In this document: one piece after another, positions 1 to 8,613 of the stretch
How positions within the stretch are numbered: the stretch's first letter is position 1
How the letters are laid out: every line of letters starts with the position of its first letter
Source: an uncultured Bacillota bacterium
GTDB lineage: Bacteria > Bacillota > Clostridia > Christensenellales > QAND01
Direction: 5' to 3'
DNA length: 64,000 bases
Assembly (NCBI GenBank): GCA_905188085.1
Contig: CAJJKN010000001.1
Coordinates: 186,001-250,000, forward strand
Position numbers and translations under genes: made by a program
Notes under the pieces: generated by a model
The model's database searches: none
What the model saw: the letters and a program-made list of their open reading frames with translations, nothing else
Told to the model about the DNA's origin: nothing

Positions 1-94
1 CAAAAGAAACGGTATAATGAAAATGACCCGGTTTGCCGTCCCGGCAGAAAAAAGGACGGAGACAGCCGGGCCCATACCAAAAAGAAGAACTGTT

Positions 95-122
95 TTGAAC
101 CGAGACTTTGATTTGATATAAT
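95..122 (+). promoter_or_regulatory. Sigma-A-type promoter of the LuxR-type regulator gene
   Basis: TTGAAC at 95-100 and a perfect TATAAT at 117-122 are separated by 16 nt. The predicted transcript start near 129-130 falls at the first arm of a 7-bp inverted repeat (TTGTATA 130-136, TATACAA 159-165) whose second arm reaches the ATG at 165 and whose loop contains the GAGG ribosome site. The repeat could be an operator or a 5' hairpin; the sequence does not decide. Confidence 0.6.
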
Positions 123-164
123 AGAAGCGTTGTATACAGAAAAAGGGGTATAGAGGTTTATACA

Positions 165-1580
165 ATGAAATTGGAACTGACAAAACCATCTTCGTTAAGA
201 GCGATCTTGATGATGGGCGTTTTCATCTTTGTATTTTTGGGAACGGAATATTATTATGTGAATATCATGGCCCGCATTGTGGATGAACACAATACGGTGC
301 TGGCGCAAAACTATGCATTGGGAATCAGTGCGCTTGGTTTTTTATCCTGGCCGTTTGCGGCCCGGTTGTGCAAACGCCGCGGAAAACAGATCGGCGTTGC
401 GGTTTTGGCAGCGGCGGCGGTTTTGTGCCTATTTTTTATGGAGAAAAGCGGCGCCTATGGAATGACGCTGTTTTTGGGCATGGCCGTGCTGTTTATTTTG
501 GGCTGCTTGGGAAGCGAAACCTATGCGGTTTGCATGAAAACGCTGGAAACAAGGAATTCTCTGGCCCGCCAGGTTGGGATTTCATATGCGTTTGGCATTT
601 TGCTGCAATTTATCAACAACAATCTGGTCAATAAAGAATGGGTAGAAGCGGTGGTGCTTTCTGTTTTTCTGTTGGTGTTGGTCATTTGTTTGACAAAATC
701 AGAGCAAACGGCCGGTGAAACGGAAGATGGAAAAATACAGGAAAAAACAGAGGAAAACGGCGATGGGAAGATACCCAAAGAAAGGATTGCCGGCATTTTG
801 CTGATAGTGCTGGTGGCGCTTATGACTTGCATTTTCAGCACGCTGGATAATATCGTGACTTTGCAGCATGCGGCGGGAAAGGCGGACATCGGCCAATGGC
901 CCAGGATGCTGTTGGCATGTAGCGGGCTGGTTTCCGGATTTTTGTTTGATTATAAAAAAAGAGTGTTTATGAATACGATCATGTATAGCGTGATGATGTT
1001 GTCCACACTGTGTGTGGCGATTCTTCAGCTGGGCGGCTCGTTTTTAATCGGGCTGATTGTGTTTTATCTTTCATCCGGGTTTTTTGTGGTGTTTTTCACG
1101 GCCAGCTTTATGGAGATTTCCGAATATATGAAAATGCCGCCGCTTTGGGCCGGGATGGGACGGGCCGTCAACAACCTAAGCGCGGCGGTGATTGCGGGCG
1201 CTTCGCTTGCGCTGATGGGCTCGCAAAACAACATGACGGAGATTGTGGTGGCGCTTGTGCTGTTTGTGGCGGTCAGCGGCACGATGGCGGCGTATATGGC
1301 TGTGAAAAAGGAAATGGAAGAGCGAGAATTGCAGGCAGGCGACGACGCATCGCAAAAAAGCGCTTTTGAGCAGTTTTCGCAGGCCTATGGGTTTACGCAA
1401 AGGGAAATAGAAGTGTTGGATCTTTTGGTAAATACGGAGAAAAACATCCAGGAGATTGCGGAAACGCTTTATATTTCCAGGCGTACCTGCCAAAGGCATA
1501 TCACGGCGATTTATGAAAAGGCGGGCGTGAAATCCAGAATGGGCCTATACCAGGTATATATGGAAAAGAAAATGCCGTAA
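165..1580 (+). CDS. Membrane-anchored LuxR-type transcriptional regulator with MFS-like N-terminus
   Basis: The 471-residue protein has about 12 hydrophobic segments (residues 12-390), split 6+6 by a charged Glu/Lys-rich loop at about 178-208, as in major-facilitator permeases. A cytoplasmic LuxR-type helix-turn-helix follows at about 401-465 (recognition region around ISRRTCQRH). Proteins of this layout are known in Clostridia and Eggerthellaceae, and the membrane part is thought to sense a ligand or membrane state; its signal here is unknown. No receiver domain is present, so control by phosphorylation is not expected. A lipoprotein gene follows 12 nt downstream and is probably co-transcribed. 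The start has a GAGG site 8 nt upstream and its own promoter. Family confidence is high; the regulon cannot be read from the sequence. Confidence 0.85.
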   Translation: MKLELTKPSSLRAILMMGVFIFVFLGTEYYYVNIMARIVDEHNTVLAQNYALGISALGFLSWPFAARLCKRRGKQIGVAVLAAAAVLCLFFMEKSGAYGMTLFLGMAVLFILGCLGSETYAVCMKTLETRNSLARQVGISYAFGILLQFINNNLVNKEWVEAVVLSVFLLVLVICLTKSEQTAGETEDGKIQEKTEENGDGKIPKERIAGILLIVLVALMTCIFSTLDNIVTLQHAAGKADIGQWPRMLLACSGLVSGFLFDYKKRVFMNTIMYSVMMLSTLCVAILQLGGSFLIGLIVFYLSSGFFVVFFTASFMEISEYMKMPPLWAGMGRAVNNLSAAVIAGASLALMGSQNNMTEIVVALVLFVAVSGTMAAYMAVKKEMEERELQAGDDASQKSAFEQFSQAYGFTQREIEVLDLLVNTEKNIQEIAETLYISRRTCQRHITAIYEKAGVKSRMGLYQVYMEKKMP

Positions 1581-1592
1581 GGGGGATGTTCG

Positions 1593-2054
1593 ATGAGAAA
1601 AACAAAACGGAAGCTGAGGCTTATGCTGCTGTTGTTGGCGGTAGGGTGTATGGCGTCCTGCGCGGCGCAGCCGGCCGAGATAGCGGCGTATTGCACAGAA
1701 GAGCAGGCGGAATTTTTTCATCGGATAGAGAACGAACAGCCGGTTTATTGTATCTATGAAAAAAACGGGGAGGCATCGGCCCGGTATCGGCTGACGGACG
1801 CACAAACCGTTTTGCAGATGGCACAGGCGTTACAGGCAATACAGATCGGCCCAAAGGCAGAACTGGCCAGCACGGACAGCGACGACGTGTTTACCTTTAT
1901 TATGGCGGATGAAAGCAAATACAGCTTTTGTTTTAGTGCGCATGACTTTAAGGCCAAGGATAAAAACTATTACCAAACGGAAAATGACAAAGCGCTATGG
2001 ACCCTGGCGGACAAAGCGCTGCAAGAGCCGATAGACGAAAGCTTTTTGCAATAA
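1593..2054 (+). CDS. Small putative lipoprotein, unknown function
   Basis: The 153-residue product opens with a basic stretch (RKTKRKLR), a hydrophobic core and cysteines at 19 and 23, either of which could be the lipidated residue. The mature part is acidic and shows no domain I recognise. It begins 12 nt after the LuxR-type regulator stop, behind a GGGGGATG ribosome site, so the two are probably one transcript that ends at the hairpin 2066-2088. A role as an envelope partner of the membrane regulator is possible on position alone and is a guess. Confidence 0.7.
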   Translation: MRKTKRKLRLMLLLLAVGCMASCAAQPAEIAAYCTEEQAEFFHRIENEQPVYCIYEKNGEASARYRLTDAQTVLQMAQALQAIQIGPKAELASTDSDDVFTFIMADESKYSFCFSAHDFKAKDKNYYQTENDKALWTLADKALQEPIDESFLQ

Positions 2055-2065
2055 AAAGACAGACC

Positions 2066-2088
2066 AAAGCCCTATATGGGCTTTTTTT
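2066..2088 (+). terminator. Rho-independent terminator
   Basis: AAAGCCC (2066-2072) pairs with GGGCTTT (2078-2084) around a TATAT loop, followed by a run of T. It closes the regulator-lipoprotein transcript. Confidence 0.85.
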
Positions 2089-2240
2089 ATTTAGAAAAAA
2101 GGGCGAAAAAACAAGGTTGGCACAGGTGCGCCACGGGTTTTTGCAAGGTTGGCACCGATACGGCCTGCACAAAAACGGACAGGGCGGATAAAGTGAAAAC
2201 AGTGATTCGAGAAAACGAATGCGGATAGGAGGAAGCAAAA

Positions 2241-2783
2241 TTGAAGCAATGTGATAACGGACATTTTTACGACGAAGCAAGGTTTGCAAGCTGTCCTTAT
2301 TGCCAGGCCAACGCGGGCTTTGGGAAAACGGTGGCGGGCAACAGCGCGGTCGGGAAAACGGTGGCGGCCGTTTCCGGCGGCAGCGCTATGCAGGCGGACA
2401 GCGGTAAAACCGTGGGGATTATCAAAAAGAATATGGGATTTGATCCTGCGGTTGGGTTTTTGATCTGCATTGCCGGGCCGCATCGCGGAGAAGATTTTAA
2501 ACTGATTTCCGGACGGAACTTTATCGGCCGGGCGGCGGCGATGGATGTGTCGCTGGGCAGAGACGATACCGTTTCCAGAGAAAGCCATGCCTTAGTGATT
2601 TACGATACGAAAAACAATAAGTTTTCCCTGGCGCCCGGGCAGGGGCGGGGCATTACCTATTGCAACGATGAACAGGTGGAACAGGTTCGCCCGCTTGAAG
2701 CGTATGACGTGATAGAAGTCGGCAAAAGCCAGTTGCTCTTTTTGCCGTTATGCGGAGAAAGATTCCAATGGGACGAGGCATAA
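2241..2783 (+). CDS. FHA domain protein with N-terminal zinc-ribbon-like motif and repeated KTV sites
   Basis: TTG start behind AGGAGG; 180 residues. Cys4, His8, Cys18 and Cys21 form a small metal-binding-like head. Residues 29-31, 39-41 and 56-58 repeat Lys-Thr-Val in a flexible Gly/Ala/Ser linker. An FHA domain spans about 72-170, with the conserved Gly96-Arg97, Ser112-Arg113-x-x-His116 and Asn142 that bind phosphothreonine. It is the first gene of the operon holding a PP2C phosphatase and a Ser/Thr kinase, so it is the probable phospho-reader of that pair. The linker threonines are candidate phosphosites, in the manner of actinobacterial FHA proteins that bind their own phosphorylated tails; that last step is inference. 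Confidence 0.85.
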   Translation: MKQCDNGHFYDEARFASCPYCQANAGFGKTVAGNSAVGKTVAAVSGGSAMQADSGKTVGIIKKNMGFDPAVGFLICIAGPHRGEDFKLISGRNFIGRAAAMDVSLGRDDTVSRESHALVIYDTKNNKFSLAPGQGRGITYCNDEQVEQVRPLEAYDVIEVGKSQLLFLPLCGERFQWDEA

Positions 2784-3736
2784 CGCATCAAACGCTGCTT
2801 TTTTGGCTGAATCGGCCGCTGACGCCAAACAGCGCTATCCGCATTTGGATGCTTGCGCTGGGGATAGGGCTGGTACTTTGCTGCCTTTGTTTATGGCTGT
2901 GTAAGCGGAGAAAAAAACAAAGGGAAGAGAACAGGACGGAAAAAGAGAAAGAACCAATGAAACAAACACAACAGCCGGCGTTAGAGATTGCCAATTTACA
3001 GGGAAAGGGAAGCCGGGACGAACAACAGGATTCGTTTGGCATTTCCCCTTTACAGCAATATGAAGAAAAAGGCCTGCTGGCGGTGCTGTGCGACGGCATG
3101 GGCGGCATGGCAGAGGGCGGCATGATTGCTGCGCAAACCTCTTCACAGATGCTGCAAACATTCCCCTGGGAAGAAACCGACGCGGTGCGGGATTGGATCT
3201 GCCGGCAAAGCCAAAAGGTATACAGGCAATTTCTCGGCCACGGGGGCACAACGCTGGTGGCGGCCTTTATCAAGGACGGGGCGCTGCGGTTTTGGTGTGT
3301 GGGAGACAGCGACCTGTTTTTATGGAGAAACGAAACGCTGTATGCATTGAATTTGCGGCAGGAATTTAAAAACGAATTGGCGTTACGGGCGTTAGAACAG
3401 GGACTTCCGGTAGCCGAGGCGTATGAAGACCCGCAGGCAGGGGCGCTTGCGGAATATATCGGCAAAGAGACGGTGCAAAGCGACGACACAAAAATACCGT
3501 TTAAGCTGGAACCGGAGGATGTATTGCTGCTCTGTTCGGACGGCGTGAGCGATACGCTGACGTTAAAACAAATCGGCCGGGCGATGGCGCTGCCGCCGCA
3601 ACAGGGCTGCGAACGGCTGGAAAAGGAAATCCTGTCGGCGGCACAGCCGAACCAGGATAACTACACGGCCATTCTATTAAAATATCACGGAAAAGGAGAA
3701 AGGCAAGCAAATGGAAGCAAAGAAACAATCCAATAA
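2768..3736 (+). CDS. PP2C-family Ser/Thr phosphatase, membrane-anchored
   Basis: Removes phosphate from Ser/Thr residues with two catalytic metals. From the start at 2768 (GGAG site 10 nt upstream; an in-frame ATG at 2750 lacks one) it has 322 residues. A single membrane helix at about 25-45 is followed by a KRRKK stop-transfer, so the phosphatase (about 75-310) is cytoplasmic. Metal ligands are visible in RDEQQDSF (Asp88), DGMGG (Asp109), the later CSDGVSD and the terminal QDNYTA. The gene overlaps the FHA gene by 16 nt and the protease gene by 26 nt, which implies translational coupling. It probably opposes the Ser/Thr kinase encoded at 5350-7524, as PrpC opposes PrkC in Bacillus. Confidence 0.9.
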   Translation: MGRGITHQTLLFWLNRPLTPNSAIRIWMLALGIGLVLCCLCLWLCKRRKKQREENRTEKEKEPMKQTQQPALEIANLQGKGSRDEQQDSFGISPLQQYEEKGLLAVLCDGMGGMAEGGMIAAQTSSQMLQTFPWEETDAVRDWICRQSQKVYRQFLGHGGTTLVAAFIKDGALRFWCVGDSDLFLWRNETLYALNLRQEFKNELALRALEQGLPVAEAYEDPQAGALAEYIGKETVQSDDTKIPFKLEPEDVLLLCSDGVSDTLTLKQIGRAMALPPQQGCERLEKEILSAAQPNQDNYTAILLKYHGKGERQANGSKETIQ

Positions 3737-5024
3737 AAAAACAACGGCAATCGTGCTGCTGGTTGTAGGCGCATTGGCCCTTTTACTCGGCATTTTGGGG
3801 CTGGTAAGCGGCAAAAGCACAGACCCTTACGAGGCGCGAAACGGCATTGCGATGGTATATGCCACGGTATATGACAACCAGGGAAACAGCGAGAGCGGCT
3901 GGGGCACCGGCTGGGCTGTTGGGAAACCGGGCAAACCCATTCGGTATATTGTGACAAATGGGCATGTGGTGCAAAAAGCATATACCTATCCCAGACAGGA
4001 TTCGACGCAGTTTGGCGGGGAAATCCGCGTGTATTTCTCCGCGGCGGAAAATGATTTTGTAAAGGCGAAAGTTGTGTATTTTTCGCCCTTTAATGAAAAG
4101 GATATCGCGATTTTGGAATTGCCGAGCGAAACGGATAAGAGCACGGCGCTGACATTACGCAATTCGGACACCGTAAACATCGGCAGTACGGCCTATGCGC
4201 TGGGATACCCGGGGGATTCCGTAAGACAACAGGATTTTGCAACGTATGATAAAGACGATGTGACGATGACAAGGGGCATCATCAGCAAACGCACGACGAC
4301 AAACTATTCCACCTATGAAGCGTTTCAAATGGATGTTTCCATTGCAGGCGGAAACTCCGGCGGCCCGCTGGTGGATGAAAATGGGAATGTAATCGGCATC
4401 AACGCAGCGGGGGCGCTGGACCCGAATACGGGCGTGTCCGTTGGGATGAACTATGCCATTACCATCAACGAACTGGCGAAGATTTTGGACACCGAGCAGA
4501 TTGAATATACGATGGGCAACGGCGGCAGCGGATTGTTGCAGCCGTGGATGGGCTATGTATGCTTGCCGATCGGTTTGCTTGCCTTGGCGGGCGGCGTTGT
4601 AATGATGATGCAGGCTTCCAAAGAAAGCGGCATAGCCGCGGCGCAGCCCAATGGCGCGCAGGCGGGCCGGAAGATGCAGCAAAACGAAAACGCGGCCGAA
4701 AAGAAGATTGTATTGAAGGGGATCACGGGGCAGTATGCCGGGCAGCGTTTTGATTTGACTAAAGGCAGCGTTGTGATAGGGCGCGACCCGTCTGTATGCA
4801 ATATCATTTTCGATCAGAATACACCGGGCATCAGCGGACGGCACTGCCGGGTTGCCTATGATGCGGGCCAAGGCTGCCTTCTGCTTACGGATTTGGGATC
4901 TTCCTACGGCACCTATCTGGATAACGGGAAGAAGCTGACGGCAAACGAAACGGAAAAACTGTTTGCAGGCGATGGATTCTGTCTGTGCGACAGCAACAAC
5001 CGGTTTATCGTGACCCGGGAGTAA
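3711..5024 (+). CDS. Transmembrane trypsin-like (HtrA/S1C) protease fused to a cytoplasmic FHA domain
   Basis: 437 residues. A membrane helix at 11-33 is followed by a trypsin-fold domain (about 40-265) with catalytic His85 (TNGHVV), Asp131 (KDIAIL) and Ser216 (GGNSGGPL). A second helix lies at about 279-301 and a C-terminal FHA domain at 333-433 (Gly357-Arg358, Ser375-Gly-Arg-His378, Gly-Ser-Ser-Tyr-Gly near 396-400). No PDZ domain follows the protease, unlike classical HtrA. With N-in topology the protease is outside and the FHA inside, joining extracellular proteolysis to phosphothreonine recognition. It overlaps the PP2C gene by 26 nt; AAAGGAG lies just upstream of the ATG. The substrate is unknown. 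Confidence 0.9.
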   Translation: MEAKKQSNKKTTAIVLLVVGALALLLGILGLVSGKSTDPYEARNGIAMVYATVYDNQGNSESGWGTGWAVGKPGKPIRYIVTNGHVVQKAYTYPRQDSTQFGGEIRVYFSAAENDFVKAKVVYFSPFNEKDIAILELPSETDKSTALTLRNSDTVNIGSTAYALGYPGDSVRQQDFATYDKDDVTMTRGIISKRTTTNYSTYEAFQMDVSIAGGNSGGPLVDENGNVIGINAAGALDPNTGVSVGMNYAITINELAKILDTEQIEYTMGNGGSGLLQPWMGYVCLPIGLLALAGGVVMMMQASKESGIAAAQPNGAQAGRKMQQNENAAEKKIVLKGITGQYAGQRFDLTKGSVVIGRDPSVCNIIFDQNTPGISGRHCRVAYDAGQGCLLLTDLGSSYGTYLDNGKKLTANETEKLFAGDGFCLCDSNNRFIVTRE

Positions 5025-5029
5025 ACGGG

Positions 5030-5353
5030 ATGACCAAATATTGTTTACGGAACGGAAAAATTCAAACCACAGAGAGCGAACCCGCCGGGAATGCGCCGGC
5101 GGCGCTCTTTCACCTGACGGCCGAAGGCGGCATACAACGGATTGATACCCCGCAGCCCTTACAAAAGGGGGAGGGACTGCTGATGTATGGCGGAGAGGTT
5201 TACATAGAACCTTTGGAAATACAGATTGAATTTATCAAAGCAGACAATGCCAGATCATGGCTGGAGGCGTTGGTGCTGCGGCATGCGGAACGAGCGCGGC
5301 AGGTGACAAAAGAAATCTGGATATGGGCAGAAATGGAGGAGGCAGGCATATGA
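5030..5353 (+). CDS. Hypothetical protein of the FHA/kinase operon
   Basis: The start at 5030 is chosen because GGGAG lies 8 nt upstream; the product has 107 residues. It is soluble, has no signal peptide and shows no domain I recognise. The N-terminal half is strand-rich (KYCLRNGKIQTTE, LFHLTAEGGIQRI) and the C-terminal half is a likely helix rich in Arg/Glu. It sits 5 nt after the protease-FHA gene, and its stop overlaps the kinase start (ATGA at 5350-5353), so it is translated with the kinase. An adaptor or kinase-regulator role is possible from position only. Confidence 0.65.
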   Translation: MTKYCLRNGKIQTTESEPAGNAPAALFHLTAEGGIQRIDTPQPLQKGEGLLMYGGEVYIEPLEIQIEFIKADNARSWLEALVLRHAERARQVTKEIWIWAEMEEAGI

Positions 5354-7524
5354 ACCCGGAACGCATTTGCTACGGCTGTTTTTCGGAAAAAGAACCGGGA
5401 CAGCAGATTTGTCCGCATTGCGGGTTTGACCAAACAGAGGAACAGCCTTATCTGGCGTTGCCTTTGGGAACGATTTTAAACGGGCGCTATTTAACCGGCA
5501 AGGTGCTGGGCATTGGCGGCTTTGGCATTACCTATTTGGGGTATGATTTGACGTTGGAAATTAAAGTGGCGATCAAAGAATATATGCCCTCGGCCATGGC
5601 CACGCGGCATGCCGACCAATACAGCGTGGTGCTAACAGGGCGCGTGGAAACGGATTACCGCTACGGCATGGAACGGTTTTTGGATGAGGCGCGGATTTTG
5701 GCAAAGCTGCAAAACACGCCGCATATCGTGTCCGTACAAAACTATTTTAAAGAGAACAACACGGCTTATTTTGTCATGGAATATATAGACGGAATGAGCT
5801 TGAAAGAGTATCTGGAAACACGCGGCGGAAAGATTTCCCCGGGAAATGCAATGCGCATTTTACAGCCGGTGATGGAAGCGCTGGAACAGGTACATGCGTT
5901 AAACCTTTTGCACCGGGACATCAGCCCGGACAACATCTATATTACGGCCAAAGGCGAAAGCCGGCTGTTGGATTTTGGGGCGGCCAGGTTTGCCGCGGGC
6001 GACAACAACAAAAGCGTATCCGTGATTTTAAAGCACGGCTATGCCCCGGAAGAGCAATATTCCAGCCATGGCAACCAGGGCCCGTGGACGGATGTATATG
6101 CTATGGGCGCTACGCTGTATCGGTGCGTTACCGGCGTTTTACCGCCGGACGCGATAGAGCGCGTGCACGGAGATACGCTTAAAACGCCGACGGAACTGGG
6201 TATACAGCTGCCGGATTGCATGGAAAAGGCGTTGATGAAGGCATTGGCACTTAAAACCGAGGACCGGTTTGCCGATATGAAAACCTTCCTTTCCGCGTTA
6301 AAAGGGGAAACGTTGGCGCCGCAGCGCATGCGGGCGCGCGGTGCAGAACAAAATGCGGAGCCGAGGGGGGCCAATAAACGGCCCCGGGGCGTGCAGAGAA
6401 ACGAAGAACCCCAAAAAGGGATAGAAAAGCTGAAAGCCTTTTTAAAGAAAAATCCGGTGATTGGCTGGGTGATGGCGGGCGGCCTGATCGGCATACTTGC
6501 GCTGTGTATCATTTTGCCGATCGCGCTTTCCTCCAAGGATAAAACGCCGATAGCAAACAGCCAGCCGACGCAGACGGCGCAAACCGATACCAACGTGATT
6601 TCCAATACGGGATCCACAGAATATGATTTGGGCATTTATGCCGGGAAAATCACCGTGCCGAACAGCTATACGCAACAGGAAAATTCCTGGACATTTGTGG
6701 ACAACCAAAACCAGCGGCTCATTGCGTTGGTGGACTATGCCTGGCTTTTGGGCGGGCCGGTGTATTCCCTTTCGGATGTGGAAAACAACCGGGAAGCCAT
6801 TGTGGATCAGCTGGTGCAAAAGATGAATCTGCAAAACGCGCAGCACTCCATTTTAACGGCCGGGCCGGATACGATCGGCAACCAGAATGCGTATCAGATT
6901 CTCTTCTCCGCTACGCAAGACAACAAGCAAATGGAGTTTATCGCAGAAGCCGTGGAAGGCAAGAACGATTTCGGCTGTTATTTTCTGGTAGGCTGCTATT
7001 TTTTCGAGGATACGGCCGGGAAAACGGAAGTGTATAACGCGCTGTCCTCGTTCCGGTGCACTGGGGCGATAGACATTTCCTACGGCATTGTTTCGGATTC
7101 TTCCGCCCGCGTGAAAGCGATTTGCGATACGTCGTTGATTAAAAAGACAAACACATCGACCTTTACGCTGCCAAACGGGAAAAGCGGGACGGCCATGATG
7201 CTGTATTTCAGCGATGACGATGCACTGTATCTGGAGATGGAAGAGGGCAACGCGGCGGGAAACACAGCCGATGAATGTATGGCATACCTGTGCCAGATAT
7301 GGAAAAAGAACAAGGAAGCTTCCCTGGGCGAAAGCGGCACGCAGACATATGGCGGCATAAACTGGAAGATACAAAACATCCAGCATAAATCCGATACGGT
7401 GATCATTGCAACGGCGGATATTCAGGGGAAACCGTATATTGTGGGCTTGAGAAGCGACGAAAAGAACATGGAAAATGCCAACGTGCTGTTGGGCAATGTG
7501 CTGTCTACCCTGCGCCCGCAATAA
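5350..7524 (+). CDS. Transmembrane Ser/Thr protein kinase with zinc-ribbon head and extracellular sensor region
   Basis: 724 residues from the ATG at 5350, which overlaps the previous stop. Cys7, Cys10, Cys21 and Cys24 make a zinc ribbon. The Hanks-type kinase domain (about 44-316) has the Gly loop GIGGFG (54-59), Lys76, His-Arg-Asp190 with Asn195, Asp208-Phe-Gly and the APE-like region near 232. A membrane helix at about 370-394 is followed by about 330 extracellular residues with no PASTA repeats, unlike PrkC/PknB. The external part begins with a Gln/Thr-rich linker and may be a sensor of unknown ligand. The kinase, the PP2C phosphatase and two FHA proteins in one operon form a complete writer-eraser-reader set. 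Confidence 0.93.
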   Translation: MNPERICYGCFSEKEPGQQICPHCGFDQTEEQPYLALPLGTILNGRYLTGKVLGIGGFGITYLGYDLTLEIKVAIKEYMPSAMATRHADQYSVVLTGRVETDYRYGMERFLDEARILAKLQNTPHIVSVQNYFKENNTAYFVMEYIDGMSLKEYLETRGGKISPGNAMRILQPVMEALEQVHALNLLHRDISPDNIYITAKGESRLLDFGAARFAAGDNNKSVSVILKHGYAPEEQYSSHGNQGPWTDVYAMGATLYRCVTGVLPPDAIERVHGDTLKTPTELGIQLPDCMEKALMKALALKTEDRFADMKTFLSALKGETLAPQRMRARGAEQNAEPRGANKRPRGVQRNEEPQKGIEKLKAFLKKNPVIGWVMAGGLIGILALCIILPIALSSKDKTPIANSQPTQTAQTDTNVISNTGSTEYDLGIYAGKITVPNSYTQQENSWTFVDNQNQRLIALVDYAWLLGGPVYSLSDVENNREAIVDQLVQKMNLQNAQHSILTAGPDTIGNQNAYQILFSATQDNKQMEFIAEAVEGKNDFGCYFLVGCYFFEDTAGKTEVYNALSSFRCTGAIDISYGIVSDSSARVKAICDTSLIKKTNTSTFTLPNGKSGTAMMLYFSDDDALYLEMEEGNAAGNTADECMAYLCQIWKKNKEASLGESGTQTYGGINWKIQNIQHKSDTVIIATADIQGKPYIVGLRSDEKNMENANVLLGNVLSTLRPQ

Positions 7525-7588
7525 GGCGTGCGCAGGGCTGAGGGCGGCTTTTGAAAAGCAAGGGAAACCGATGCGAAAGGAGAAAAAC

Positions 7589-7921
7589 ATGCCGGGGTTA
7601 AAAAAAGACGTGGAATATCCACGGCGCATGGTGGTATATGCGATTTTTGATGTTTTGGATCGGATGAAAGGCAAATACAAAAAAACAATGGCAGGGGATA
7701 TCAAAGCCGAAGTGAATGTGAAAGGCAACGTTGGGGAATATGCCTTTGCGGTTACGGAACAATCGTTGGACACCTCGATTTTGCACACGACAATGCTGAC
7801 CACGGCGGCAGACCTTTCGGAGGCAGAAAGGGCTTTGTCTATCCAATATATAACGGAGCGGATTTTGAAGCATATCGGAGAAGGGCAATGGCCGCAGACA
7901 AAAAGAACGGGAGGGATGTAA
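7589..7921 (+). CDS. Hypothetical small protein of the kinase operon
   Basis: The start at 7589 follows AAAGGAG by 6 nt and gives 110 residues; upstream ATGs lie inside the kinase gene or lack a good site. The N-terminus is basic (GLKKDVEYPRR), then come strands and helices without a membrane segment. No family is recognised. It starts 64 nt after the kinase stop and ends 1 nt before the zinc-ribbon gene, so it belongs to the same transcript. Confidence 0.7.
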   Translation: MPGLKKDVEYPRRMVVYAIFDVLDRMKGKYKKTMAGDIKAEVNVKGNVGEYAFAVTEQSLDTSILHTTMLTTAADLSEAERALSIQYITERILKHIGEGQWPQTKRTGGM

Positions 7922-7922
7922 A

Positions 7923-8519
7923 ATGGCAAACGAATCGAAAATGTTTCACTTTCCGGCCACGATACGGCTGGAAGGCGTGGCGAAAGCGTTGGAGGACTTT
8001 TTATCTTCTGTAAAAAATATGGAGGTGCAGGGCGCCAGAACGGCAGACGGTTATGTGATCCAGGGCCGGCAGACAAAGGACGGCTGGAAGACCATTGCGG
8101 GAATGCGCATGGCAACCACGATACAATTGACGCAGATAGACAGTAATTTGAACGTTGTGGTAGGCCAGGGCGAATGGTCGGATAAAATCGGCGCGGGCGC
8201 TGTGGGGTTGTTTATTGCATGGCCGTTGGCAGTGACGGCGGGGATTGGCGCTTACCGGCAAAAAAAGCTTCCGGAAGAGATTTTTGAGGTGGTGGAGCGG
8301 TATCTTCTGGCAAACGGCGGCCAAGCAAGTAGGCCGCAGGCGCAGGCGGCGCCGCAAGAGCAGCAGGCTGTTTGCCCTTCGTGCGGGAATGCCTGCCAGC
8401 CCGGTTCGAAATTTTGCAATTATTGCGGGGCAAAGCTGGAAAACAGATGCGCGTACTGCGGCAGCGTGGTACAGCCCGGCAGCAGATTTTGCCCGGAATG
8501 CGGCCATCAGATCGGATGA
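7923..8519 (+). CDS. Protein with double C-terminal zinc ribbon
   Basis: 198 residues. The first 125 form an alpha/beta domain of unknown type (MFHFPATIRLEGVAKALE...), with a short hydrophobic stretch near 97-112 (IGAGAVGLFIAWPLAVTAG). The C-terminus carries two zinc ribbons, each CxxC-x(8-9)-CxxC, the first around PSCGNACQPGSKFCNYCG and the second around AYCGSVVQPGSRFCPECG. Such double ribbons are common at the ends of Firmicute regulatory and membrane proteins. It is the last gene of the phospho-signalling operon, before the terminator at 8532. Confidence 0.75.
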   Translation: MANESKMFHFPATIRLEGVAKALEDFLSSVKNMEVQGARTADGYVIQGRQTKDGWKTIAGMRMATTIQLTQIDSNLNVVVGQGEWSDKIGAGAVGLFIAWPLAVTAGIGAYRQKKLPEEIFEVVERYLLANGGQASRPQAQAAPQEQQAVCPSCGNACQPGSKFCNYCGAKLENRCAYCGSVVQPGSRFCPECGHQIG

Positions 8520-8531
8520 GAACAGCAAAAG

Positions 8532-8559
8532 CAGGGGCCAAAAAAGGCTCCTGTTTTTT
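8532..8559 (+). terminator. Rho-independent terminator of the FHA/kinase operon
   Basis: CAGGGGCC (8532-8539) pairs with GGCTCCTG (8546-8553) over an A-rich loop, followed by TTTTTT. Confidence 0.85.
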
Positions 8560-8613
8560 GTATAGAAAAGATTTGCGAACAGCAAGAACTAAAAAAGGCC
8601 GGCGGGCTTGATC

